Numbered from the stretch's first letter, positions 43,008 through 52,804 are shown. The stretch is DNA of 59,348 bases from Bacillus sp. V3-13 (GCF_002860165.1 NZ_PGUZ01000024.1:1-59348); one strand, 5' to 3'. Notes: generated by a model from the letters alone, not told the origin. A program made the numbers and translations.

Positions 43008-44126
43008 ATGTTACCGATTACGAAAAGGAAATTAGTCGACTTCCTTGTGAAGGAAAAACAGGTACTGCTGGACGAGTGGGAAAAGGTATTTTTAATTTCG
43101 GAAGATGATCCATTTAAAAATAAGATTAAGCAAAATGGCGAAGCGATATACGAAATTATTCTAAATATTTTTTCTGAAAATGAGGAAGATGTTGAAAACC
43201 ATATCCACAAACTTGCTTATATTATCGGTGAGGAACGGGTCAGAGCCAATATAAATATTGGTGAGTTTGTTTACAATGTCAATATCGGGAGATCGATCAT
43301 ATATAAAAATTTAAACAAGCTGGATTTGGAGTGGCCGCAGCTGCAAAAATCGATAGACAGGATCAATTACTGTTTTGACAAGTTTTTATATTATGCTGTT
43401 ACGTACTATTCTGATGCCAAAAACAAAATCATAGAGGAAAAATCAAATTTTATTGATAACACTCACAAAGACAGGCTCACTTTGCTGGGACAAATGACCT
43501 CAAGTTTTATCCATGAATTTCGCAATCCCCTCACATCGGTTCAGGGATTTATCCAGCTTTTAAGAGCAGATTATCCTGACATGAAATATCTCGATATCAT
43601 CGGAAACGAGCTGGAGCAGCTCAATTTTAAAATTTCCCAATTTCTGCTTCTGTCCAAAAAAGAATTAATCGGCAAAGAGAAAAGTATATTTTCCTTGAAT
43701 GAACTGGTTGATGAAGTGTTGATTTTTCTTTACCCAAGCATCCTCGACGGTAAGGTTAAAGTCGTGAAAGAAATGGAAGAAGATATCAAAATAATGGGGT
43801 ATAACGATGAAATACGCCAAGTTCTGATCAATATTATTTTTAATGCAATTGATGTCTTAAGCCAGTACCGGAGTGATCCGGTCCTCGAAATAAAATGCAG
43901 CTTGCCAAATAAAAAATTCATTAAGCTGGATGTAGCGAATAACGGTCCGATGATTCCGGAAAACCTCCTTCATACGATTTTTGAGCCATTTGTCACGACA
44001 AAGAAGCTTGGAACAGGGCTCGGATTATTTGTTTGCCGTGAAATTATTGAGAAGCATAAAGGAGCATTGACGTGCCAATCTTCTGCAGAAAAAACGGTAT
44101 TCAGCATGACTCTCCCCCGCACCTGA
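43008..44126 (+). CDS. Cytoplasmic sporulation-type histidine kinase (372 aa)
   Basis: No membrane segments. Residues 1-140 form an all-helical sensor domain like the HisK_N domain of Bacillus kinases (MLPITKRKLVDFLVKEKQVL, RANINIGEFVYNVNIGRSII). The phospho-acceptor His is in TSSFIHEFRNPLTSVQGFIQ (~169), the N box in NIIFNAIDVLS, the G boxes in GTGLGLFVCREI, and the ATPase fold ends at 370. No response regulator is adjacent, which fits kinases feeding the sporulation phosphorelay. ATG 43008 follows GGGGGATAAACC. A strong terminator follows. Confidence 0.88.
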   Translation: MLPITKRKLVDFLVKEKQVLLDEWEKVFLISEDDPFKNKIKQNGEAIYEIILNIFSENEEDVENHIHKLAYIIGEERVRANINIGEFVYNVNIGRSIIYKNLNKLDLEWPQLQKSIDRINYCFDKFLYYAVTYYSDAKNKIIEEKSNFIDNTHKDRLTLLGQMTSSFIHEFRNPLTSVQGFIQLLRADYPDMKYLDIIGNELEQLNFKISQFLLLSKKELIGKEKSIFSLNELVDEVLIFLYPSILDGKVKVVKEMEEDIKIMGYNDEIRQVLINIIFNAIDVLSQYRSDPVLEIKCSLPNKKFIKLDVANNGPMIPENLLHTIFEPFVTTKKLGTGLGLFVCREIIEKHKGALTCQSSAEKTVFSMTLPRT

Positions 44127-44142
44127 GGGCATTGCAAACCAA

Positions 44143-44176
44143 AATCCACTCCAGGCATTTAAATCTGGGAGTGAAT
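44143..44176 (+). terminator. Terminator of the histidine kinase gene
   Basis: ATCCACTCC/GGGAGTGAAT stem followed by T9 on the plus strand. Confidence 0.85.
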
Positions 44177-44307
44177 TTTTTTAAAACATAAAAGCTTAAT
44201 GAATAATGGACTTATAATAGTAATGGAATATTGTAAGGGAAAAAGTGTATACAAACGAAAAAACTCCTTATAGTATTAAAGCAATATTCGCCCGAGGAGG
44301 AAAATTT

Positions 44308-44856
44308 ATGTTCTCTTTGAAGGTTGATCAAGACATTGAACTGCAATTGTTCCAGCTGAAGGATGCTGTAGAGCTTTACCAGCTTGTTGATTCAAACCGC
44401 CGTCATCTCAGGCAGTGGCTTCCCTGGGTAGACAGTATGAATTCTCCCCTTCAATATCATTCCATTATTCCGATGTGGTTAAAGCAATTTGCTGATAACA
44501 ATGGGTTTAACCTGGGAATACGCTGCAATAAAATGCTGGTTGGATCGATAGGCTTTCACCAAATTGACTGGCATAACGAGCAAACAAGCATTGGCTACTA
44601 CCTCGCGGAGCAGGCCCAGGGCCGCGGAATTATGACAAGATCCGTTCAGGCTCTACTTAATTATGCTTTCTTTGACCTTCGTTTGAATCGCATTGAAATT
44701 CGCTGCGGGGTGGGAAATTTAGCAAGCCGGTCTATTCCTGTAAGGCTCGGCTTTACTGAAGAAGGATTGATCCGCGATGGTGAAAAATTGAATGGTTTTT
44801 TCCATGATTTAATTGTGTATGGCTTGTTGGCAAGGGAATGGCGCAACCGATCATGA
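44308..44856 (+). CDS. GNAT acetyltransferase, RimJ/RimL (YdaF) type (182 aa)
   Basis: Protein N-acetyltransferase-like enzyme. It opens MFSLKVDQDIELQLFQLKDA and has the YdaF/RimL pattern RRHLRQWLPW, an acetyl-CoA-binding motif A (EQAQGRGIMTRSVQALLNYA), then LRLNRIEIRCGVGNLASRSI and a C-terminal LGFTEEGLIRDGEKLNGFFH. Length equals B. subtilis YdaF. ATG 44308 with GAGGAGGAAAATTT upstream; an upstream extension (from 44245) has no site. Natural substrate unknown; family members acetylate ribosomal proteins or small molecules. Confidence 0.9.
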   Translation: MFSLKVDQDIELQLFQLKDAVELYQLVDSNRRHLRQWLPWVDSMNSPLQYHSIIPMWLKQFADNNGFNLGIRCNKMLVGSIGFHQIDWHNEQTSIGYYLAEQAQGRGIMTRSVQALLNYAFFDLRLNRIEIRCGVGNLASRSIPVRLGFTEEGLIRDGEKLNGFFHDLIVYGLLAREWRNRS

Positions 44857-45200
44857 TTTTGCATTTGCATATGAAGTTTAAAGGTGACCAAAGTCGACAA
44901 TAGTCAAGGTGTTAACAAGATAAATATATTCCCGAACCAATTCATAACTATGCTTTCATGGCCATAAAGTATCAATATAACAAATTAGCAAAACTGGAAC
45001 GTTTGACTGTACGGTTGAAAATCTTTATAATTATTTATAATTATTGGTAATTGTTATCGACAATAGGCTCGTGCTAATTGTGCAGTAATATAATCATTTA
45101 TTCCGGGCAGGATAGGCAGCTTTCCAGGGCCCCCCATCATTTCCTGCGGGATTGCAGCTTTGGCACGTACTACAAACGAATGAGGTGATTCGATGGGGCA
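44857..45200 (+). other. Intergenic region before yhdQ-like gene
   Basis: 344 bases without a gene. A TATAAT at about 45090-45095 could be the -10 of the downstream regulator, and the ~105-base leader after it has GC-rich inverted pieces (gcaggatag...ttcctgc, 45106-45150). No known riboswitch motif was identified. Confidence 0.4.
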
Positions 45201-45611
45201 TTGTACCGAATTGGTGAATTAGCAAGAAGATCAAACGTTTCTAAAAGAACGATAGATTACTATACCGGTCTCGGCCTGCTTCAGGCCCAGCGGTCCGATT
45301 GCAACTACAGAATTTATACAGAGGAAGCTTTAAATGATTTAAAATTTATTGAAGAATGCAAGAAAATGCATCTTCCTCTTGAAGAAATTAAAAGAAAACT
45401 AGAAATCAAAAAATCAAAAGACATTCGTGAATCAGAAGTTGAGAAGCATATAGACGATGTAACAAGCCAGATGAAGCAGCTTCATAATGAATTATCAACG
45501 ATCCTGCCTCTTATTGAAAAACTGGAGGGCCAGCAGAAAAAAAAGCTGTCCAACAAGCTTTCTACGGAAAGTACGGCTTTGATGCAATCCCTTTTGATTT
45601 TAACGAGTTGA
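45201..45611 (+). CDS. MerR-family regulator, YhdQ-like (136 aa)
   Basis: The N-terminal MerR winged helix is clear (YRIGELARRSNVSKRTIDYY, TGLGLLQAQRSDCNYRIYTE) with a following coiled-coil dimerisation helix (ECKKMHLPLEEIKRKLEIKK). No metal-binding Cys pair at the C-terminus, so it is not a CueR-type copper sensor by residue content. It starts at TTG 45201; GAGGTGATTCG lies upstream at a slightly long distance. It sits directly before an mpfA homologue, the same pairing as B. subtilis yhdQ-yhdP, which suggests common control. Confidence 0.8.
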   Translation: MYRIGELARRSNVSKRTIDYYTGLGLLQAQRSDCNYRIYTEEALNDLKFIEECKKMHLPLEEIKRKLEIKKSKDIRESEVEKHIDDVTSQMKQLHNELSTILPLIEKLEGQQKKKLSNKLSTESTALMQSLLILTS

Positions 45612-45672
45612 TCTTTAGGATTATTGGGAGGTGACTCCTTACTCGTGTGTATGGCGAGCTAAGGGAAACTAT

Positions 45673-47040
45673 TTGGACATATTAAACTTGGTTTTAATAG
45701 CCATTTTAATTGCTTTAACGGCATTTTTTGTCGCATCGGAATTTGCGATCATTAGAATTAGAAGTTCCCGGATTGACCAGTTGATTGAGGAAGGCAGCAA
45801 AAATGCGATTGCCGCCAAAAGAGTGACAACCAATCTTGATGAATATTTATCGGCGTGCCAGCTTGGCATTACGATTACCGCGTTAGGTTTGGGCTGGCTC
45901 GGCGAACCGACGATTGAAAGGATGCTTCACCCGCTCTTTGAACGGTTTGAGATTCCAGGCTCATTGTCACAGATTCTCTCATTTGGTATCGCTTTTGCAT
46001 TTATTACTTTCCTCCATGTTGTTGTAGGCGAACTGGCTCCGAAAACAGTAGCTATACAAAAAGCAGAATTTGTAACCTTAACCATGGCAAGGCCCCTGAT
46101 CGGCTTTTATAAAGTCATGTACCCGTTTATTTGGGTCCTTAATGGTTCCGCCCAGATGATTACAAAAATGCTTGGCCTTAAGCCTGCTTCAGAGCATGAG
46201 CTGGCCCATTCAGAAGAAGAACTTCGCATGATTCTTTCCGAAAGCTATGAAAGTGGTGAAATTAACCAGTCAGAGTTTAAGTATGTAAACAAAATTTTTG
46301 AGTTCGATAACCGGATTGCCAAAGAAATCATGGTACCGAGAACCGAAATGGTGTCACTTTCAAAAACAGATACGCTGGAAACGTTTATTCAGGTTGTCCA
46401 GGAAGAACAGTTTACCCGTTATCCCATTATTGACGGAGATAAGGATCATATTATTGGACTCGTAAATATAAAAGAAGTTATGACCGAATTGATTGGAAAC
46501 GAACAGCTCATCACGAAAACCCTTGAAGAATATGTCCGCCCGATCATCAGGGTAATTGACACGACCCCGATCCATAATCTGCTCCTTAAAATGCAAAAAG
46601 AGCGAATTCACATGGCGGTTTTAATGGACGAATACGGGGGAACTTCCGGGCTTGTAACAGTTGAAGATATCCTCGAAGAAATTGTTGGGGAAATTCGCGA
46701 TGAATTCGATACCGACGAAATCGCGATGATTCGAAAAGTAAAGGAAGATCATTATATTATTGACGCAAAGGTACTTGTCAGCGAAGTAAACGATCTGCTT
46801 GGACTTGAAATCGATGATGAAGATATCGATACGATTGGCGGCTGGGTGTTAACGGAAAATTATGAAGCAAAAGAGGGAGATATCATTTCCCTCCATTCCT
46901 ATAATTTCAGAATAGTTGAAATGGAAGAGCACCAGCTTAAGTATCTCGAAGTGACAAAAGTACAAAAGGCTGACCAGACAGTCGAGCCGATCCCGCTGCC
47001 ACAATCAGAGGAAGTACTATCAAAGGTTTATGGAAATTAA
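45673..47040 (+). CDS. mpfA: CNNM/CorC-family magnesium efflux protein (MpfA/YhdP-like, 455 aa)
   Basis: The N-terminal DUF21/CNNM membrane domain with four helices (LVLIAILIALTAFFVASEFA, ACQLGITITALGLGWLGEPT, FLHVVVGELAPKTVAIQKAE) occupies residues 1-190. Two CBS domains follow (EIMVPRTEMVSLSKTDTLET, MAVLMDEYGGTSGLVTVEDI), then a CorC_HlyC domain (VSEVNDLLGLEIDDEDIDTI). It closely resembles B. subtilis YhdP/MpfA, a magnesium exporter. I chose TTG 45673 (MDILNLVLIAI...) after AAGGGAAAC; a GTG at 45631 would add 14 odd residues. Followed by a strong terminator. Confidence 0.92.
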   Translation: MDILNLVLIAILIALTAFFVASEFAIIRIRSSRIDQLIEEGSKNAIAAKRVTTNLDEYLSACQLGITITALGLGWLGEPTIERMLHPLFERFEIPGSLSQILSFGIAFAFITFLHVVVGELAPKTVAIQKAEFVTLTMARPLIGFYKVMYPFIWVLNGSAQMITKMLGLKPASEHELAHSEEELRMILSESYESGEINQSEFKYVNKIFEFDNRIAKEIMVPRTEMVSLSKTDTLETFIQVVQEEQFTRYPIIDGDKDHIIGLVNIKEVMTELIGNEQLITKTLEEYVRPIIRVIDTTPIHNLLLKMQKERIHMAVLMDEYGGTSGLVTVEDILEEIVGEIRDEFDTDEIAMIRKVKEDHYIIDAKVLVSEVNDLLGLEIDDEDIDTIGGWVLTENYEAKEGDIISLHSYNFRIVEMEEHQLKYLEVTKVQKADQTVEPIPLPQSEEVLSKVYGN

Positions 47041-47045
47041 TGAAG

Positions 47046-47069
47046 CCCCCGGCAAAATTTTGCCGGGGG
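47046..47069 (+). terminator. Terminator of mpfA
   Basis: CCCCCGGCA/TGCCGGGGG perfect stem followed by TTTTT. Confidence 0.92.
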
Positions 47070-47104
47070 TTTTTCAATACAAAAGTTTATATTCGGATCG
47101 CGGG

Positions 47105-48511
47105 TTATTCATTCGGAAATACCATCGTGAACTTGGTCCCTTTCTCCTTTTCGCTCACGACGTTAATGCTCCCGTCATGAAGCTGGACAAGCTGCTTGAC
47201 GATCGACAGGCCGAGCCCGAATTCTCCGAACATGCTGCTTGTCCTCGATAAATCGGCTTTATAAAAACGGTCCCAGATTGATTCAATTTCATTTGTATCA
47301 ATGCCGATTCCGGTATCTTCGATTTCGATGACCGTTTCTTTACCCGTGTTCCTTGCCCTTAAGGTAATGCTTCCATCAGTCGTAAATTGGATGCTGTTTT
47401 TCACAATATTAATCAGGATTTGCGTAAAGCGGTCATAATCGGCGTAAACAGTGTCGTGTTCATTGGCATCAATGATAATCCTATTTCCCTTTTCCCTTGC
47501 AAGCACGGAAAGCTGTTCTTCAATTAACTCAAAAATATCATACAGATTGATCGATACTTTGTTCAGCCTAATTTGGTTGGAGCGGATTTTTTCATAATCA
47601 AGGTTTTCGTTTACAAGCCTGATAAGCCGTTTCGCTTCCCTATCGATCAAATCCAGGCCCCTGTCTTTCTCATTCCCGGGAATCAAGTCGTTCTTAAAGC
47701 CTTCAACCAGGCCGCTGATCGTCGTTAAAGGGGTTTTCAGCTCATGCGAGACATCTGCAATAAATTTTCGCCGCCTGTTCTCAAGCCTGTCTATCTCATC
47801 ATTGGATTCCTTTAAACGCGAAGCCATCCGATTAAAGTCCGCCGCCAAATCATCGATCTCATCCAGGTTTATGTTTGGGATATTCACATTATAATTTCCA
47901 GACGAAATCATCGAAGTCGCGTTCCGCAACTGCGTTATTCTCTTGATTAAATTTTTCGATAAAATCCAGCTTAACAAAATCGTCGCCGCCAACGAAATGA
48001 AAATCGTGTAAAACAAATACTCGTTTAATTGGCTGATCGTTTCAACGGCGCCGCTGATCGGGGCAAGCAGCATGATGCCTCCCGCCAGCTCCCCGCCGAT
48101 AATATGCGGAAGCGCAACAAGTGTAACCTCTTGCTCAAATCTCTTTAAATCATGCCTTACCGAGACTTTGTTTCCTTTTTTAATTTGCGCCCATTCCTGA
48201 TCCGTCAGTTGAATCAACGGCTGGTGCTGAATTTCCGGAAACAGCACCCTGCCTTCGCTGTCAAAAAGGAAAAAGCGGATGTTTCTCGCATTAAGCATTT
48301 GGCTGTAATGAAGCAAATATCTTTCATCACCATCGAGCCTTGAAGATACATCACTCAGTACTTGTTCGCCGTAAGCATTTAATTCCTCTACTTTATTTTC
48401 AAAAATATAGTTTTCAACGAACTGCGAAAACAGCAGGCTCAATATTAAAAAGGCAAGAATAAGAATGCCGATATGGCTGATCAGAAGCTGGTAAAAGTAC
48501 TTAATTTTCAT
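47105..48511 (-). CDS. yclK: Sensor histidine kinase of the YclK type (468 aa)
   Basis: Membrane sensor with a helix at ~10-32, an extracytoplasmic domain to ~160, a second helix (~163-185) and a HAMP linker (TSMISSGNYNVNIPNINLDE). The HisKA domain has the phospho-acceptor in ADVSHELKTPLTTISGLVEG, followed by an HATPase (NIVKNSIQFT, EIEDTGIGID, GEFGLGLSIV). It overlaps the regulator gene by 11 bases, so the pair is coupled. Close in sequence and order to B. subtilis YclJK, whose stimulus is poorly known. No obvious target gene is adjacent. Confidence 0.9.
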   Translation of the reverse strand: MKIKYFYQLLISHIGILILAFLILSLLFSQFVENYIFENKVEELNAYGEQVLSDVSSRLDGDERYLLHYSQMLNARNIRFFLFDSEGRVLFPEIQHQPLIQLTDQEWAQIKKGNKVSVRHDLKRFEQEVTLVALPHIIGGELAGGIMLLAPISGAVETISQLNEYLFYTIFISLAATILLSWILSKNLIKRITQLRNATSMISSGNYNVNIPNINLDEIDDLAADFNRMASRLKESNDEIDRLENRRRKFIADVSHELKTPLTTISGLVEGFKNDLIPGNEKDRGLDLIDREAKRLIRLVNENLDYEKIRSNQIRLNKVSINLYDIFELIEEQLSVLAREKGNRIIIDANEHDTVYADYDRFTQILINIVKNSIQFTTDGSITLRARNTGKETVIEIEDTGIGIDTNEIESIWDRFYKADLSRTSSMFGEFGLGLSIVKQLVQLHDGSINVVSEKEKGTKFTMVFPNE

Positions 48512-49202
48512 CAGCTGTCACCGATTCATCAAACTTGTAGCCAATCCCCCATACGGTATGGATGAATGGCTGTGACGGTTTGCCGATTTTCTTTCTGAGC
48601 CGTTTTATGTGAACATCAACCGTCCGCTCGTCTCCGTAAAATTCATAACCCCAGACCCGGTCTAAAAGCTGCTCCCGTGAAAAAACCTGGCGCGGATTTT
48701 TCACAAAATAATAAAGCAGATCAAATTCCTTCGGGGTTAAGTTCGTCAATGGCTCCCCATTGTAATACGCTTCCCTGGACTCTTTGCTGATCTTGAAAAA
48801 CTGTGAGGTGACAAAGTGATGATCAGGAATTTTCGCAGTTTCAGTTTGGAAACGGCGCGTCACAGCCTTAATCCTTGCCATCAAAGTAAGTGGGCTAAAC
48901 GGCTTTGTCACATAATCATCTGCGCCCATTTCAAGCCCGAGCACCTGGTCCGATTCACTGTCCTTTGCTGTAAGCATGATGATCGGAACAGAGCTAAGCT
49001 CCCTTATTTTTCTGCATAGCGTCACACCATCCATGCCCGGTAACATCCAATCGACGATAATTAAATCCCAGCTCCCTTTATTAAACACATCGAATCCTTC
49101 ATGCCCATTGTGAACAAATGTCCCTTTATAGCCTTCTTTCATAAAAAACATTTCAAGCATGGAACAAACACTTTCATTATCTTCAACAACAAGAATATTC
49201 AT
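48501..49202 (-). CDS. yclJ: OmpR-type response regulator of the YclJ type (233 aa)
   Basis: Receiver domain with the acidic pair VVEDN, phospho-acceptor Asp ~52 in LIIVDWMLPGMDG, Thr in MLTAKD and Lys in VTKPFSPLTL. The winged-helix DNA-binding domain has LTPKEFDLLYYFVKNPRQVF and DERTVDVHIKRLRKK. It acts in the cytoplasm as the partner of the kinase at 47105. ATG 49202 follows CAGGGGGATGGAGC. Nearly collinear with B. subtilis YclJ as remembered (SVC...MFF, ESDQV.G.EMGADDYVTKPF). Confidence 0.93.
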   Translation of the reverse strand: MNILVVEDNESVCSMLEMFFMKEGYKGTFVHNGHEGFDVFNKGSWDLIIVDWMLPGMDGVTLCRKIRELSSVPIIMLTAKDSESDQVLGLEMGADDYVTKPFSPLTLMARIKAVTRRFQTETAKIPDHHFVTSQFFKISKESREAYYNGEPLTNLTPKEFDLLYYFVKNPRQVFSREQLLDRVWGYEFYGDERTVDVHIKRLRKKIGKPSQPFIHTVWGIGYKFDESVTADEN

Positions 49203-49342
49203 GCTCCATCCCCCTGGTCCCTTGATATATCTATATTTGTGTGCTTAAGAGTTACGATCTGTTATGAAACAAAACGGATAACCTATACGATTCAATTATA
49301 TATCACGTATATGAGCGGTCAAATTTGCAGCTATAACAGAAA

Positions 49343-49372
49343 AACGGCTGTACCAAAAATCGTCCAGCCGTT
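49343..49372 (-). terminator. Terminator after the YihY gene
   Basis: AACGGCTG/CAGCCGTT stem followed by TTTTTCTG on the minus strand, 84 bases after the stop at 49456. Confidence 0.7.
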
Positions 49373-49455
49373 AACTCCAGTTTAAATTGATTTTACATCA
49401 TTATGGATGGGGTCGAAGAAAGCCCCCTGCTTCAGATGTGGGTGGTGTCATATCA

Positions 49456-50313
49456 TTATATGGTAAGGGCTTCATCTTCTTTTTTGTTCACTGATGATAA
49501 ATGTGAACGATGATAGATCGCATTGATTTCGCCGCCGAGCACGAGGGCGAGGCCCGTCAGGAAAAGCCAGAGCATCAAAATAATCACACCGCCAAGGCTT
49601 CCATAGGTTGCTGAGTAGTTAGCGAAGTGGTCAAGGTAAAATGAAAAACCGAGTGAAATCAGCTGCCAAACAACCGTGGCAAAAATGGCGCCTGGCAAGA
49701 CATGCTTGAACGGGTAATGCTTATTTGGTGCAACCTTGTATAAAACGGCAAGGGTAACGATCATAACCGAAATGGCGATCACCCATCTTAAAATCCTAAA
49801 TAATATTTCCATTTGCTCAGGGATGCTCAAATATGATTTTAAAAAATCGATAATGACATCGCCAAATACAGGCAGCATTAATGCAACAACCAAAGTAATG
49901 ATCAGGCCGAATGTTAACCCGATCGACACAAGCCTGGCTTTAATGAACGATCTCGTCTCTTCCACATCGAAGGCAGTATTCATGGCGCGAATAAACGCGC
50001 GCATCCCATTGGAGGCCGACCAAATGGTCCCGATGATCCCAAATGTTAATAAACCCCCGTTTGGTTTGCTAATGATTTCGATAATATTTTCCTGGAAAAC
50101 ATTCGCTGTTTCCCCTGGCATTACAGTCTGCATAAAGCCGATCGCCTCCTCAGGATCGATAGACAAATAAGGAAGGATCGACAACAGCAAGATGATCATC
50201 GGAAAAATGGACAGCATGTAATAATATGCCTGTTCCGCCGCCAAACCGGTAACCCGGTCATCTTTTATTTCTTTTCCAAGTATTTTAACAAACGCCATAA
50301 ATTTATCCTTCAT
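49456..50313 (-). CDS. YihY/BrkB-family membrane protein (285 aa)
   Basis: Six transmembrane helices, with the family patterns DDRVTGLAAEQAYYYMLSIF, PMIILLLSILPYLSIDP, TIWSASNGMRAFIRAMNTAF, KHVLPGAIFATVVWQLISLG and SATYGSLGGVIILMLWLFLT. The protein was once called ribonuclease BN by mistake; the molecular role is unsettled (a transport function has been suggested). Resembles B. subtilis YfkH. ATG 50313 follows CAGGAGTGG; an upstream seven-codon extension is not supported. The final region (NKKEDEALTI) is a charged cytoplasmic tail. Confidence 0.9.
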   Translation of the reverse strand: MKDKFMAFVKILGKEIKDDRVTGLAAEQAYYYMLSIFPMIILLLSILPYLSIDPEEAIGFMQTVMPGETANVFQENIIEIISKPNGGLLTFGIIGTIWSASNGMRAFIRAMNTAFDVEETRSFIKARLVSIGLTFGLIITLVVALMLPVFGDVIIDFLKSYLSIPEQMEILFRILRWVIAISVMIVTLAVLYKVAPNKHYPFKHVLPGAIFATVVWQLISLGFSFYLDHFANYSATYGSLGGVIILMLWLFLTGLALVLGGEINAIYHRSHLSSVNKKEDEALTI

Positions 50314-50426
50314 GTGCACCACTCCTGACAGCAAATTAGACCGTTTCTCTCTCTTTTCCCGCTCAGCAAGGAGATTAACCGTATCGCATGAAAAATCTGT
50401 TTCCTGTTAAAATAGCGCCCCCTGAC

Positions 50427-50453
50427 AAAAAGAAAAGGCCGCTCAAGCGGCCT
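50427..50453 (-). terminator. Terminator of spoVR
   Basis: GGCCGCT-ca-AGCGGCC stem followed by TTTTCTTTTT on the minus strand, eight bases after the spoVR stop. Confidence 0.9.
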
Positions 50454-50460
50454 GGCCTTT

Positions 50461-51876
50461 TTATAAATATTTCCGGTGAATCGCTTTCCCGTCATAAGTA
50501 AACAGCATCGATTTTCCCTCGACGACCGTTTCAAGGTGTACGCTTCTCCCCCAGAGCTGATAAACGTACGGGAGAACTTTTTCGAGATATTTAACGTCAA
50601 GCTCAATTCCCTCATACCAGTGTTTTACGTAAAGCTCGCCATTTTTTAAATAATCGCCATCATTGACTGTCAGATACGGAAATCCGCCATTGACCCGCAT
50701 ATTGACAAGCTGGTCGCGCACTTGTTCCCATGATTTATCAACAATTTTGTAATCCTTCCCCTGCTTTTGGAACAAATACATATCCTCCCGCATCACGAGA
50801 TCCTTCGTTAAATAATTCCTCAGGAATGAAATGTCCGATTCAATCTCGCGGACCTCAAACATTTTTTCCCGGCCTGATCCAGGTTTTACTCCGCGTTCCT
50901 TCATCTCGTCTGTCGGATTGTTGTATCGCTCCTCAATATCCTCAAAAATTTTTAAGCCGAGGTAATAAGGATTGATGCTCGTTCTTGATGGCTGGACGAC
51001 ACCTGCGTTCAGCTTCGCAAACTCGATCGACTCTCCGCTTGTCAAATCCATTTCGCGCAGGATTCGCTGGTGCCAGTATGAAGCCCAGCCTTCGTTCATG
51101 ATTTTCGTCTCAAGCTGCGGCCAGAAATAAAGCATTTCTTCACGCATCATCGTTAAAATATCGCGCTGCCAATCAGCAAGCTCGCGGCTGTATGATTCGA
51201 TAAACAACAGCATATCCTTTTCCGGCCGGGGCGGTATTTTCTTTTTTTGCTTCTTTTTCTCGGGCTTCAGCTTGTTTTTTTCATCAAGGTTCCACAGATC
51301 ATCGTATGGGGATGCGGCTGCCTTCTCTTCTTCCTCCTCCTCCTCTTCGATCGTCCAGTTAAGCTTCGGCCGCATTAGTGATGGGTCAATATGCTCTTCG
51401 ATCGCGAGAACCGCATCAAGAAACTTTTCCACTTCCTGCTTTCCATGTGCAATTTCGTATCGTCGAATCCGCTCCGCGGTCGCCGCCATGCTTTCGACCA
51501 TATCCCGTTTCGTATTCTGGAAGCGCAAATTATTTTTGAAAAAATCACAGTGTGCGAGAACATGGGCGACAATCAATTTGTTCTGGATCAACGAATTGGA
51601 ATCAAGCAGAAATGCATAGCATGGGTTCGAATTGATGACAAGCTCATAAATTTTTGACAAGCCGAGATCATAGTGAACCTTCATTTTATAAAATTGCTTG
51701 CCGAAGCTCCAATGGGAAAATCGCGTCGGCATTCCGTAGGCGCCAAATGTATAAATAATTTCTGAAGGGCAAATTTCATAACGCATCGGATAAAAATCAA
51801 GGCCAAACCCTTTTGCAATCTCCGTTATTTCGTCAATCGCATACTCGAGTGCCTTTTGATCATCTGCTTTCATCAT
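50461..51876 (-). CDS. spoVR: Stage V sporulation protein R
   Basis: SpoVR family protein (471 aa) needed for spore cortex formation in B. subtilis. Characteristic segments: [80 protein letters not shown] and [20 protein letters not shown]. The [12 protein letters not shown] and WASYWH patterns are conserved in the family. A very acidic run of eight Glu followed by a Lys-rich stretch lies at ~175-215. The start is ATG 51876 (second ATG 51873) with AAAGGGGGAGTGACC upstream. Monocistronic with its own terminator. Confidence 0.96.
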   Translation of the reverse strand: MMKADDQKALEYAIDEITEIAKGFGLDFYPMRYEICPSEIIYTFGAYGMPTRFSHWSFGKQFYKMKVHYDLGLSKIYELVINSNPCYAFLLDSNSLIQNKLIVAHVLAHCDFFKNNLRFQNTKRDMVESMAATAERIRRYEIAHGKQEVEKFLDAVLAIEEHIDPSLMRPKLNWTIEEEEEEEEKAAASPYDDLWNLDEKNKLKPEKKKQKKKIPPRPEKDMLLFIESYSRELADWQRDILTMMREEMLYFWPQLETKIMNEGWASYWHQRILREMDLTSGESIEFAKLNAGVVQPSRTSINPYYLGLKIFEDIEERYNNPTDEMKERGVKPGSGREKMFEVREIESDISFLRNYLTKDLVMREDMYLFQKQGKDYKIVDKSWEQVRDQLVNMRVNGGFPYLTVNDGDYLKNGELYVKHWYEGIELDVKYLEKVLPYVYQLWGRSVHLETVVEGKSMLFTYDGKAIHRKYL

Positions 51877-52002
51877 CGGTCACTCCCCCTTTTCGTCCTT
51901 ACCACAATGTATGAAGGGGCGAAGGGAATGATGTAGTGTAAAGCAAGAATTTATAGTAGAGGCGGATAAAAATAGGGCCCTTTATCTTACGGGCCCGAAA
52001 AA

Positions 52003-52320
52003 TTATCTTTCTTCTTGAACGCTTAAATTTAACAATTTTTTATTTTGAAGATTATGGGAGACATTTACCACAACATTTTTTGGCTTCCCTTGCTCGGTTA
52101 CTTGAAAACGAAACGAATCTGAGACATCAGAAGCTGAAATCCGCTTGCGGCCAAGATATTGGTAATCCTTTAGTTCTGCACCCGGATAATCTTCTTTGAC
52201 CACAGCAGTGGCAATTCTCCCATATTTTTCATAATCGGGTTGTTGCTGCGCAGCTGTATGAAATGGGACTGCAGCATACAGCAGACATGTAAACATCGCA
52301 ATTAACAGAGACTTTTTCAT
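52003..52320 (-). CDS. DUF3889-like secreted protein (105 aa)
   Basis: Signal peptide MKKSLLIAMFTCLLYAAVPF with cleavage near AAQQQ, then a small domain starting PDYEKYGRIATAVVKEDYPG, with DYQYLGRKRISASDVSDSFR and GKPKNVVVNVSHNLQNKKLL. This pattern matches the DUF3889 family of Bacillus secreted proteins, of unknown function. ATG 52320 with GGAGGTACAA upstream decides the start. The protein should act outside the cell membrane. Confidence 0.8.
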   Translation of the reverse strand: MKKSLLIAMFTCLLYAAVPFHTAAQQQPDYEKYGRIATAVVKEDYPGAELKDYQYLGRKRISASDVSDSFRFQVTEQGKPKNVVVNVSHNLQNKKLLNLSVQEER

Positions 52321-52525
52321 TTGTACCTCCACTGTTTTTTTCTTATCATTTCACGCTGCAGAATTTTTATGTAGTTATACACATCTTTTTTTGCCGCAAT
52401 GTCAGCGCCATTATTCACCCAAATAAAGTCAGCCAGCCATAGAAGGCACTCCAACATTTACAGCGAAAAAAAACCTGCTTTCTCCGCAAACTAATTTCAA
52501 CTCCTGAAAAGAGGAGGAGCTTAAA

Positions 52526-52780
52526 ATGAATAAAGTCGACTATGACAGAGCGTTGTATTACACACACCGATCCGAATGGGATAACTTGTTAATATTAATG
52601 GTCCGGACAGAGGATCATTTTTTGTCAAAAAAAATTGAACACTTCCTGCATGCCTACAATTTCGAGCGGGATTATACGGTCATTGAGAACACGCTCTATG
52701 CATTACTTCGTTACATCGACCATGCCAATGGGACAGCCGAAAAAGACGTCAGCAAAACACCGATGTACAACCTATCGTAA
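52526..52780 (+). CDS. yhdB: YhdB-like protein (84 aa)
   Basis: Small cytoplasmic helical protein: NKVDYDRALYYTHRSEWDNL, LILMVRTEDHFLSKKIEHFL, followed by YTVIENTLYALLRYIDHANG. It resembles B. subtilis YhdB, which also lies next to spoVR, so the name rests on sequence and synteny. ATG 52526 follows AAGAGGAGGAGC, a strong site. Expression timing is unknown; the neighbourhood is sporulation-linked. A terminator follows. Confidence 0.75.
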   Translation: MNKVDYDRALYYTHRSEWDNLLILMVRTEDHFLSKKIEHFLHAYNFERDYTVIENTLYALLRYIDHANGTAEKDVSKTPMYNLS

Positions 52781-52804
52781 CAGGAGAATATCCACCAATA
52801 AAAC

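Noticed and set aside
51272-51619. 115-codon Ser-rich plus-strand frame in spoVR
   Set aside because: Antisense of the Glu/Lys-rich part of SpoVR; the poly-Ser arises from the complement of GAA/GAG codons.
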